A stretch of 6,130 nt of DNA, taken from an uncultured Verrucomicrobium sp. Lineage in GTDB: Bacteria > Verrucomicrobiota > Verrucomicrobiia > Methylacidiphilales > GAS474. Of this stretch, positions 1-6,038 are shown piece after piece. Within the stretch, counting starts at the first letter, position 1. Each line of letters opens with the position of its first letter. The stretch spans positions 1-6,130 of the forward strand of contig CAISZB010000341.1 in assembly GCA_903889845.1 (NCBI GenBank), in the 5' to 3' direction. Both the position numbers and the translations under genes were made by a program. Below the pieces are notes generated by a model. It searched no databases and was not told where the DNA came from. It saw nothing but the letters and a program-made list of their open reading frames with translations.

Positions 1-34
1 GCCAACGCGACCCGCCGGAATTCGTAGCCAGACC

Positions 35-1030
35 CTAAAACCCAATCCTCAACCCAAGCTGGACGTAGGGGGCCGGATCGACCTTCGGGCTATATCCGGC
101 GTCCTTGAAGTCGAACTGCCGGTAGGCGATGACGCCGCCGGTGAGGTCGAGGCTGACGGTGGGCTGGAAGAAATAGCTGGCCCCGGTGCCGACGCGGACC
201 TCGGTGTATTGCAACTGGCGGTCGTTCAACTGGGGCATCCCGAAGGCGTTGCCGTAGGTCTTGCTGGTGTGGAAGGTGCCGCCGTCGAAGCCGACGAGGA
301 GGGGATTGAGCCGCAGGTTGGGGAGGAGCTGGTAGCTGACGGCCGTCCGGGGGATGCCGACGTCGAGGGTCCAGTCCTTCGCGAAGCCCCAGTGGACGCC
401 GACGAGGGGCATGACGGGGAGCCCGTTGTTGCCGGGGTTGATGCCGAGGCCGAAGGTGAAGGCGAGGTCGCGGTTGACGTCGTAGCGGGCCCCGAGCATC
501 CCGCCGAAGGCGACTTCCTGCGAATTGACCCGGTCCCAGCCGTCCATGAGGCTGAGGCGCGGGGCGATGCCGCCGAAGGCGGTCCATTGGGAATCGATCT
601 TGTATTGGGCGCCGAAATTCATCGTCAGGGTCTGGAGGTTCTGGGGCAGGGGCGATCGGGCGGGGCGGCCGAAGTCGAGGCGGCTGTCGGCGAGGCCCCA
701 GCGGACCGACCATTTGTCGTCGATGGGGATGAGGACATTGTAGCCGAGGTGGGTCGACTGTTCCTGGAGGCTGCCGCTGCCGATGGTTCCCGCCGACTTG
801 AGGTCGGCCCCGCCCGCGTAGGCGTAGTCGAGGGTTACCTCTTCCCGGATGCCGGCCTTCGGCGGGAGGAAGGTGGCCTTGTTATCAGTTGCCGGGGTGG
901 GCTTTTCTCCGGTCGAGGTTTCGGCGGGGGAGGTCGAGATGTCTTCCAAATTCGATTGGGCCTGGAGTTGCAGGAGGGGAGTCCCGCCGAGCAGAAGCGC
1001 GAGAGAAAGGAAAAGGGGGAGGGGCTTCAT
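35..1030 (-). CDS. Secreted beta-barrel protein, probable outer membrane, DUF6268-like
   Basis: The 331-residue product starts with a signal peptide: Lys2, a hydrophobic core at about residues 4-20, and a plausible signal peptidase I site after Ala24 (LQA|QS). A Ser/Thr/Pro-rich linker runs to about residue 60. The rest consists of alternating polar/hydrophobic strands with Gly- and Asp-rich turns, as in a transmembrane beta-barrel, and it ends YVQLGLRIGF. A C-terminal Phe is the usual recognition signal for BAM-dependent outer membrane insertion. The layout resembles the DUF6268 outer membrane barrel proteins, whose function is unknown; that assignment is from recall. The ATG at 1028-1030 fits the signal peptide, although no good Shine-Dalgarno sequence precedes it. 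The gene is transcribed alone, divergently from the nuclease gene, from a likely promoter at 1079-1106. The ligand or pore function cannot be read from the sequence. Confidence 0.85.
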   Translation of the reverse strand: MKPLPLFLSLALLLGGTPLLQLQAQSNLEDISTSPAETSTGEKPTPATDNKATFLPPKAGIREEVTLDYAYAGGADLKSAGTIGSGSLQEQSTHLGYNVLIPIDDKWSVRWGLADSRLDFGRPARSPLPQNLQTLTMNFGAQYKIDSQWTAFGGIAPRLSLMDGWDRVNSQEVAFGGMLGARYDVNRDLAFTFGLGINPGNNGLPVMPLVGVHWGFAKDWTLDVGIPRTAVSYQLLPNLRLNPLLVGFDGGTFHTSKTYGNAFGMPQLNDRQLQYTEVRVGTGASYFFQPTVSLDLTGGVIAYRQFDFKDAGYSPKVDPAPYVQLGLRIGF

Positions 1031-1078
1031 GTGAACAGTTAAGGAATTGAACTTCTTGTTTGGCTTAGTTAAGTCGCT

Positions 1079-1106
1079 AAAGTAAATAGGGTCGGGAGGG
1101 TGTCAA
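1079..1106 (-). promoter_or_regulatory. Candidate sigma-70-type promoter for the barrel gene
   Basis: On the minus strand a perfect -35 hexamer TTGACA (plus positions 1101-1106) is followed after 16 bp by TACTTT (1079-1084), which matches three of six -10 consensus bases. Transcription would start near 1072 and leave a leader of about 40 nt before the ATG at 1030. The segment is AT-richer than the flanking genes. The -35 box is strong, the -10 box is weak, and the start point is inferred. Confidence 0.45.
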
Positions 1107-1191
1107 TCCTATTTCCAACGACGTGTTGAGGTGGCCAAAGTTGCGGCGAAACCCGAAAAATGGGTGAAATCTGGAGAGAAAGAAAACCTGA

Positions 1192-1248
1192 ATGTCTCGA
1201 CTCTTTTGCAGAAACTGTGCTTTGCTCACCCTCTGTGCGTTTTACTAA
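1192..1248 (+). other. Possible 18-codon leader ORF upstream of the nuclease gene
   Basis: An ATG at 1192 opens a short frame encoding MSRLFCRNCALLTLCAFY that ends at TAA 1246-1248. A purine-rich GGAGAGAA (1173-1180) lies about 12 nt upstream, somewhat far but the best Shine-Dalgarno-like string in this intergenic region. The ORF overlaps the chosen GTG start of the nuclease (1235) in another frame, and it stops one base before the alternative in-frame ATG (1250). That arrangement is compatible with translational coupling. An 18-codon frame can easily arise by chance and nothing else supports expression. Confidence 0.2.
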
Positions 1249-2602
1249 CATGACCCGCTCCAACGAGATTGGAGCCAATTCTTACCTCCTCGACTTCGGT
1301 GACGACGGGAGCGTGATCCTCGATGCGGGAATGCATCCCCGCCTCGACGGCCTTCGCGGAACCCCCGATTTCTCCCCCTCCCGGGGTAAGAACATCAAGG
1401 GCCTTTTCCTCACTCACTCCCATCACGACCACGTCGGCGCCCTGCCGCTGGCGATGCGGGAGCACCCGGATGTCCCCGTCTTCATGAGCGAGGGGAGCTA
1501 CTTCCTCGCCGATCCCCTCCTCCATAACTCGGTCGAGGTCATGATCAAGCAGCGGGACGAGTATAACATTCCCGAATACCCCCTCTTCAGCCACGGGGAG
1601 CTGGCGCAGCTCGTCCAGCGGTGGCGCTCCTGCGGGCTGGAGAAGGCCTACTCCTTCCACGGCCAGACGAAGCCGAAGAATGACCCGCTGACCTTCGCGT
1701 TTTACGATGCGGGTCATATCCTGGGCTCGGTCGGCGTCCTGCTGACCCATCGCGGGCGGCGGATCTTCTACACGGGGGACATCAATTTCACCGACCAGAC
1801 GCTGATGAAGGCGGCGACCTTCCCGACGGAGAAGATCGACGTCCTCATCACGGAGACGACGAAGGGGGCCTCCCCCCGCAAGGAGACGCGGACCCAGGTG
1901 ATGGAGCGCCTCGTCGCCTCGATCGAGGAGACCTACGCCAACGGCGGGGCCGTCCTCATCCCGATCTTCGCGATGGGGAAGACGCAGGAATTCCTGGCCG
2001 AGATCTATCTCCAGTGGAAGAAGGGCCGGATCGGCAAGCGCCCCCTTTACATCGGCGGCCTGGGCAAGAGTTTCTCCGCGATCTACGACAAGCTGGCCAA
2101 GCGGTCCCCCCGCTTCCATCCCGATATCAAGCTCCTGAACCAGGGCATGCCCGAGGTCCTCGACGGGAAGAAGATCCGCAACTTCAAGCCCCGCAAGGGC
2201 GACCTCTACCTCATCTCCTCCGGGATGATGACGGAGAAGACCCTCTCCAACACCCTGGGCCAGCGGTTCCTGGACAACCCGAAGAACTCGATCTTCTTCG
2301 TCGGCTACTGCGATTCCGAGTCGCCCGCCGGACGCCTCCTCGACACGAAGAAGGGCGAGTACGTCGTCCTGGAATCGCTCGCCGGGGAGCAGCAGGTGAA
2401 CTGCCGCGTCGAGCACTTCGACCTCACCTCCCACGCCCTGCGCGAGGACATCCTCGACTACATCCTGAAGGTGAACCCGCGCATCTGCGTCCTCGTCCAC
2501 GGGGACACGGCGGCGCTGGAGTGGTTCAAGGGGCAGCTGACCACGCTGCGGCCCGAGATGCAGATCGTGATTCCGCCCTCGGGGCAGGCGCTGGAGCTGT
2601 AA
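1235..2602 (+). CDS. Metallo-beta-lactamase/beta-CASP nuclease, RNA-processing type
   Basis: Predicted zinc-dependent nuclease of the CPSF73/RNase J-related beta-CASP group, acting on RNA in the cytoplasm; it could be an endonuclease, a 5' exonuclease or both. Numbered from the GTG at 1235 (455 aa), the motifs are: DAGMHP at 30-35; the HxHxDH zinc motif as HSHHDH at 61-66; the motif 3 His in DAGHILG at 161; the motif 4 Asp in YTGD at 182; beta-CASP motif A Glu in TETT at 207; motif B His in TSHA at 400; motif C His in VHGD at 422. The PIFAMGKTQEFL and SSGMM strings also fit the family. Every metal ligand is present and length is normal. The start is uncertain. GTG 1235 keeps the first beta-strand (RFTNMT) and resembles relatives as I recall them; ATG 1250 gives 450 aa and ATG 1160 gives 480 aa with an atypical N-terminus. 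None has a clear ribosome binding site. The physiological RNA target is unknown. Confidence 0.88.
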   Translation: MRFTNMTRSNEIGANSYLLDFGDDGSVILDAGMHPRLDGLRGTPDFSPSRGKNIKGLFLTHSHHDHVGALPLAMREHPDVPVFMSEGSYFLADPLLHNSVEVMIKQRDEYNIPEYPLFSHGELAQLVQRWRSCGLEKAYSFHGQTKPKNDPLTFAFYDAGHILGSVGVLLTHRGRRIFYTGDINFTDQTLMKAATFPTEKIDVLITETTKGASPRKETRTQVMERLVASIEETYANGGAVLIPIFAMGKTQEFLAEIYLQWKKGRIGKRPLYIGGLGKSFSAIYDKLAKRSPRFHPDIKLLNQGMPEVLDGKKIRNFKPRKGDLYLISSGMMTEKTLSNTLGQRFLDNPKNSIFFVGYCDSESPAGRLLDTKKGEYVVLESLAGEQQVNCRVEHFDLTSHALREDILDYILKVNPRICVLVHGDTAALEWFKGQLTTLRPEMQIVIPPSGQALEL

Positions 2603-2611
2603 GGCAAGGCG

Positions 2612-3193
2612 TTAGGTCCCCAGCCTTTCGAGAAAGGCGATCATCCTCGGGGTGCGGAAGCCCAGCTGTTTCATTTCGTCCGTCTTGGACGTTTGGCTTT
2701 GAAGCCACGCGTGCCGTTGGCGGATGGCTTGAAGGGGCGTCGTCCCTTCGGCATCGACGAGAAGGGGGTCGGCACCGCGGGAAAGCAGGAACTGGACGAG
2801 TTCCATGTGGACCCAGGTGACGGCCATGAAGAAGGGGGTGGTGCCCCGCTCCCCTGCCGCGTCGAGGGGGGCGCCGTGATCGAGTAACAGACGGGCAATC
2901 GGCACCCCGCCTGGGGCGGCTCCCTGGGCGGTGAACCAGAGGGCCGTGTTGCCGCCGTCCCCGTTGGCGGCGACGGGGTTGACGGCATTCGTATCGGCCC
3001 CTCGGGCCAGGAGCAGTTCCACGATCGTGGCGTGCCGGTTGCGGCAGGCCCACATGAGGGGCGTCAGGCCGACGTTTTCAGGAAAGGGAGTTGCGATCAG
3101 TCCGGGCTCGGCATCGAGCAGGAGGGCGACCTCCGCCGTATCGCCATGGGCGATGGCCAATTCCAGGGCGCGGACCGGGGGAGGCGTCGTCAT
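2612..3193 (-). CDS. Small ankyrin-repeat protein
   Basis: This 193-residue protein has no signal peptide or membrane segment, so it is probably cytoplasmic. It is built of about four ankyrin repeats. The first helix pair is at about residues 9-29 (LELAIAHGDTAEVALLL). Three recognisable units follow, with TPLMWA at 44-49 and LLLARGAD at 60-67; TALWFTA at 83-89 and LLLDHGA at 102-108; TTPFFMA at 118-124 and LLSRGAD at 136-142. A capping TTPLQAI is at 151-157. Ankyrin repeats mediate protein-protein contacts, and the partner here is unknown. Two loops (about 72-82 and 90-97) are longer than consensus. The ATG at 3191-3193 is preceded directly by AGGGGG; the open frame continues upstream, but that part lacks repeat character and lies over the glycosyltransferase gene. 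The gene follows the family 39 glycosyltransferase on the same strand by 46 bp, so co-transcription is likely. Confidence 0.85.
   Translation of the reverse strand: MTTPPPVRALELAIAHGDTAEVALLLDAEPGLIATPFPENVGLTPLMWACRNRHATIVELLLARGADTNAVNPVAANGDGGNTALWFTAQGAAPGGVPIARLLLDHGAPLDAAGERGTTPFFMAVTWVHMELVQFLLSRGADPLLVDAEGTTPLQAIRQRHAWLQSQTSKTDEMKQLGFRTPRMIAFLERLGT
2623..2638. repeat. Perfect inverted repeat at the convergent gene ends
   Basis: GCCTTTC (2623-2629) and GAAAGGC (2632-2638) are perfect inverted arms and can form a six-pair stem with a CGAG tetraloop on either strand. The repeat lies inside the last codons of the ankyrin gene (encoding AFLERLG) and 21 bp past the nuclease stop codon. It could contribute to ending nuclease transcripts, but no T-run follows it, so it is not a canonical intrinsic terminator. 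It may simply reflect the coding sequence. Confidence 0.3.
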
Positions 3194-3239
3194 TCCCCCT
3201 AGCCAAGCCGAAGGCGGCGATGGCCTCAAGAAACTATGT

Positions 3240-4685
3240 CTACCGCTCCAACTTCCACGCCCGGTAGTGGTCGATGAACCGGCCTTGCTTTGTGGTCCGG
3301 TTGAACTCGCCGACGATGGTTCTCTTGGGGAAGTCGGCGCGGAGGTTGGCTGGCAGGGGGGCGTCGAGGTCGTCGGTGATGTAGAGGGCGGGGGTCTCCG
3401 CTTTCTCGGCTTCCGCTTCCAGATAGCCGGGCCAGAAGGAGAACTGGTTTTCGTTGAAGTCGGCCCGCGGCATGTAGGTGCGGGGATGGCCGGGGGTGTA
3501 GAAGGCGATCTCCCCGGCAAGGCCGTAGTTGCTGCCGACGAGGTAGCCCGCGCCGCTCTTTTGTTCCATTTCGCCGACCCACGCGCCCAGGTTCTGCCAG
3601 CCCCGGAGGCGGTGGGCGGGGTCGTTCTTCAGCGGCAGGAAAAGGGAGGCCTCGGCCAGGAGGAGGAGGACGAAGGCAGTGCCGATGGTCCCCTTCGTCC
3701 AGGACGGACGGCGGTTCAGCGCCCACGCGGTCGCGAGGATCAGGCCGGAGGGGTAGGCGGTGACGGCCCAGTTCGACTGCGCCGCCTTGTTCAGGCTGAC
3801 GGCGACGTAGAGGAGGAAGGTCGGCAGGAAGAGGGCGAGGAGGAAGGCTGCGGCCTCCTTCTTTTCGTCCCGGTACCCGGGGCGAAAGACCCGGCCCACG
3901 CTCCAGCACAGCGCGAGGAAGAACGGGGGCAGGAGGAGGAGGCATTGGCCGGTGAGGAATTTCGCCAACTCGGCGGGGTGGAGGTGGAAGCCGCGGTCGA
4001 GGGCGCCGCGGTGCTGGAGGTGTTCCGCCGTGATCCAGCCGTGCTGTTGGTTCCAGACCAGGACGGGGAGGGTGCAGGCGAGGGCGACGAGGAGGAGAAC
4101 GAGGCCGCCCCTCCCGAAGATCGCCTTCCGATGGCGGGGCACGGCGAGGCCGTAGCCGACGAAGCCGAGGAGCTCGATCAGGTTGATGTACTTCGCCAGG
4201 AACCCGAGGCCGACGGCGAGGCCGGGCCAAATCCAGGGCCGGAGGCGGTCCTTTTCCAGGGCGTTCAGAAAGAGGTTCCCTGCCGAAAGCCAGAAGAAGA
4301 CGGAAAGGGGATCGATCGTCATCAGGAAGGAGCCGAGGGCGAAGAGCGGCACGGAGGCCGTCGCGATCATGGCCCAGAGGCCGACGCGGGGGCTGTAGAG
4401 GCGACGACCGAGGAGGAAGATCTGCCAGCCCGACGCCGCCGCGAGGAGGACCGCGATCCAGCGGACGCCCAGCACGGTGTCTCCCAGGGCGTGGGTGCCG
4501 AGGGCGATGGTCCAGCCGATGAGGGGTCCCTTGCTGAAATAGCTGGCGGCGAGGTGCTTCGACCAGAGCCAGTAGTAGGCCTCGTCGGGGACCAGGTCGA
4601 TGGTCGTGCAGAACCCGAGGCGCACGACGGTCAGGAGACCGAGAATGGCCAAGGCAATCTTGGCCTCTGGGGACAGGCGGGACAT
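3240..4685 (-). CDS. Family 39 (ArnT/PMT-like) membrane glycosyltransferase
   Basis: Polytopic inner-membrane glycosyltransferase of the GT39/PMT_2 type, which transfers sugar from a polyprenyl-phosphate donor on the periplasmic side. Numbered from the ATG at 4683-4685 (481 aa): the first membrane helix is at about 10-28; a periplasmic loop carries DEAYYWLWS at 34-42, whose acidic pair matches the family's catalytic loop; YFSKGPLIGW at 49-58 corresponds to the usual YYDHPPLIAW. TIDPLSVFFW (about 123-132), LGFLAKY (160-166) and WNQQHGW (211-217) follow in family order. NWAVTAY (305-311) matches the conserved NWxxPAY-like site. About ten hydrophobic segments precede a soluble C-terminal part from about 354. 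An earlier in-frame ATG (4755-4757) would add 24 residues with no family resemblance and crowd the divergent promoter region, so I prefer 4685, but neither start has a good ribosome binding site. Donor and acceptor are unknown; family 39 members modify lipid A, glycans or proteins. Confidence 0.85.
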   Translation of the reverse strand: MSRLSPEAKIALAILGLLTVVRLGFCTTIDLVPDEAYYWLWSKHLAASYFSKGPLIGWTIALGTHALGDTVLGVRWIAVLLAAASGWQIFLLGRRLYSPRVGLWAMIATASVPLFALGSFLMTIDPLSVFFWLSAGNLFLNALEKDRLRPWIWPGLAVGLGFLAKYINLIELLGFVGYGLAVPRHRKAIFGRGGLVLLLVALACTLPVLVWNQQHGWITAEHLQHRGALDRGFHLHPAELAKFLTGQCLLLLPPFFLALCWSVGRVFRPGYRDEKKEAAAFLLALFLPTFLLYVAVSLNKAAQSNWAVTAYPSGLILATAWALNRRPSWTKGTIGTAFVLLLLAEASLFLPLKNDPAHRLRGWQNLGAWVGEMEQKSGAGYLVGSNYGLAGEIAFYTPGHPRTYMPRADFNENQFSFWPGYLEAEAEKAETPALYITDDLDAPLPANLRADFPKRTIVGEFNRTTKQGRFIDHYRAWKLER

Positions 4686-4798
4686 GGGGAGCAGGAACTC
4701 TACCGCACCCCCGCCGACAGGGCGAATGTTCTTTGTGTTTTGGACTCCGCTCGCCATGATAGGGAGCTTTAAATCGATTCGGTTTTTATTTAGGTCCC
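4686..4798. promoter_or_regulatory. Divergent control region between two glycosyltransferase genes
   Basis: If the family 39 gene starts at 4685, 113 bp separate two divergent glycosyltransferase genes, and both promoters must lie here. The stretch 4768-4793 (around TTTAAAT and TTTTTATTTAGG) is distinctly AT-rich against the GC-rich surroundings. Reading plus, TTGTGT with CATGAT 16 bp downstream is a weak sigma-70-like pair; reading minus, TATCAT (4755-4760) is a weak -10 candidate. No pair is convincing and no clear operator is visible. The role is inferred mainly from gene orientation. Confidence 0.4.
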
Positions 4799-5992
4799 GT
4801 GAAACTCTGCGACGTCACTCAGTTCTATTCCCCCAAGAGCGGGGGGGTGCGTCGTTACCTCATGGAAAAGCGGCGGTATATTGCCGCGCAGACGGAGGAT
4901 GAGCATCATCTGGTCATCCCCGGGGAGCGGACCGAGTATGTCCAGGAGGGGCGGCTCCACACCCTCACCGTGGCCTCGCCGCGCGTCGATCGGACTTCCC
5001 GCTACCGTATCCTGCTGAAGACGCCGGTGGTCCGCGATTACCTCCGGCGGATGCGGCCCGACCTGATCGAGGCGGGCGATCCCTATCACCTGGCCTGGAG
5101 CGTCCTCCATGCGGGGCGGGAGCTGGGGGTCCCGGTCATCGGTTTCTATCATTCCCACTTCCCCGACGCCTATCTGCGGACCCTCCTGAAGTATTGCGGG
5201 TCCCACATCCGGGATATGGGGATGGCGCTGGCCCGGAGCTATATCGTCCATCTCTACCGCCGCTTTGACGCGACCCTCGTCCCTTCCGAAAAGTTAAGCG
5301 CCCTCCTGCGGGAATGGGGCGTTCCCCGGGCGGTCCCGGTGAAGCTGGGAGTCGACACGAATGCGTTCACTCCCGGTCCGCGCGACTGGGAGATCCGGCG
5401 GAAGATGGGCGTGCCGGACGACGCCTTCCTCCTCCTCTACGTCGGGCGCCTCGCCGGGGAGAAGAACGTGGCGACGCTCCTGGCCGCCTTCGAGCTGCTG
5501 AAGAAGCGGCCGGGGGAGCGCAAGTATTGGCTGGCGATCCTGGGCGACGGCCCGCTGCGGCGCCTCCTCCCGGCGGTGCGGCGGGAGACCCACTCCCTCT
5601 ACTGGCATTCCTTCGTCAACGGGAGCGCGGAGCTCGCCCGCTACTACCGCGCCGCCGATCTCTTCGTCCATCCCGGGACGGTGGAGACCTTCGGCCTCGT
5701 CGCGCTGGAGACGCAGGCGTGCGGCCTTCCCCTCGTCGGCATCCGGGGGAGCAGCATGGACGCGAACATCACGGCGGGCCTCGATCTCTGGTCGCCGCGG
5801 AACACGCCGGAGGACCTGGCCGACGCCGTGGAGCGCGGGGCGGCAGCCAACCTGCCCGGCCTGGGGGCCCTCGTCGCGGAGCGGACGGCGGCGCGATTCT
5901 CCTGGCCGGTCGTCTTTGGGGAGATGTGGGGGCATTATCGGGAGGTGATCGCCCGGCACCGGGCTGGCAGCAGACCGGGGAAATCGCATTGA
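4799..5992 (+). CDS. Family 4 glycosyltransferase (GT-B fold, retaining)
   Basis: This 397-residue enzyme has both halves of a GT-B glycosyltransferase of the GT4 class, which moves a sugar from a nucleotide donor to a lipid, sugar or glycan acceptor in the cytoplasm or at the inner membrane face. The N-terminal Rossmann domain begins KLCDVTQFYSPKSGGV; SGGV at 14-17 is the glycine loop near the donor phosphates. HSHFP at 118-122 carries the His expected in the active site of PimA/MshA-like enzymes. The C-terminal domain has YVGRLAGEKN (214-223), with Arg217 and Lys222 as the usual donor-phosphate ligands, and the E-x7-E motif as ETFGLVALE with Glu296 and Glu304. The start is GTG at 4799, preceded by a weak AGG at 4793. 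It is preferred because the next in-frame ATG would delete the first strand and glycine loop. It diverges from the family 39 gene, suggesting a shared envelope-glycan role. Donor and acceptor cannot be read from sequence. Confidence 0.9.
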   Translation: MKLCDVTQFYSPKSGGVRRYLMEKRRYIAAQTEDEHHLVIPGERTEYVQEGRLHTLTVASPRVDRTSRYRILLKTPVVRDYLRRMRPDLIEAGDPYHLAWSVLHAGRELGVPVIGFYHSHFPDAYLRTLLKYCGSHIRDMGMALARSYIVHLYRRFDATLVPSEKLSALLREWGVPRAVPVKLGVDTNAFTPGPRDWEIRRKMGVPDDAFLLLYVGRLAGEKNVATLLAAFELLKKRPGERKYWLAILGDGPLRRLLPAVRRETHSLYWHSFVNGSAELARYYRAADLFVHPGTVETFGLVALETQACGLPLVGIRGSSMDANITAGLDLWSPRNTPEDLADAVERGAAANLPGLGALVAERTAARFSWPVVFGEMWGHYREVIARHRAGSRPGKSH

Positions 5993-6038
5993 CGGTCCTT
6001 CCGGGGCTTCTCTACCCTTTCCAACCCTTTTGATTAAT
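5993..6038 (+). other. Short gap before the NDK-like gene
   Basis: These 46 bp after the glycosyltransferase stop are pyrimidine-rich (TCTACCC, TTTCC, CCCTTTT) and become AT-rich just before the ATG. I see no terminator hairpin, no clear promoter and no Shine-Dalgarno sequence. Read-through from the glycosyltransferase gene is therefore possible. Confidence 0.4.

Noticed and set aside
1024..1037. GCTTC-N4-GAACA, partly like the TGTTC-N4-GAACA SOS box I recall for Verrucomicrobia
   Set aside because: Only one half-site is intact, it overlaps the start codon of the barrel gene, and the gene is not an expected DNA-damage target; chance is the simpler explanation.
209..1042. A 277-codon open frame on the plus strand antisense to the barrel gene
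   Set aside because: Low-complexity Val/Glu/Gly/Ala composition and complete overlap with a gene that has a clear signal peptide and barrel pattern; it is a compositional shadow.
1064..1073. Short palindrome CTTA-GT-TAAG near the predicted transcription start of the barrel gene
   Set aside because: Four-base arms in AT-rich DNA are too short to support an operator call.
1226..2500. A 424-codon minus-strand frame across the nuclease gene
   Set aside because: The opposite strand encodes all beta-CASP motifs in order; the minus-strand product is low-complexity and resembles nothing I recognise.
3194..3520. An N-terminal extension of the ankyrin protein upstream of 3193
   Set aside because: The extra 109 residues are Pro/Ser/Thr-rich, lie in another frame over the GT39 coding region, and show no ankyrin character; the sequence becomes protein-like only from the Met at 3193.
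3655..4105. Repeated AGGAGGAGG-like strings on the plus strand, resembling microsatellite or Shine-Dalgarno clusters
   Set aside because: On the coding (minus) strand they are CTC/CTG leucine codons in membrane helices of the GT39 protein, so they are explained by amino acid content and codon bias.
2931..4772. A 613-codon open frame on the plus strand antisense to the GT39 and ankyrin genes
   Set aside because: Its product is dominated by Glu, Gly, Ala and Arg with no domain-like pattern. It covers two well-supported minus-strand genes. Long stop-free antisense frames are expected in GC-rich genes with strong third-position GC bias.
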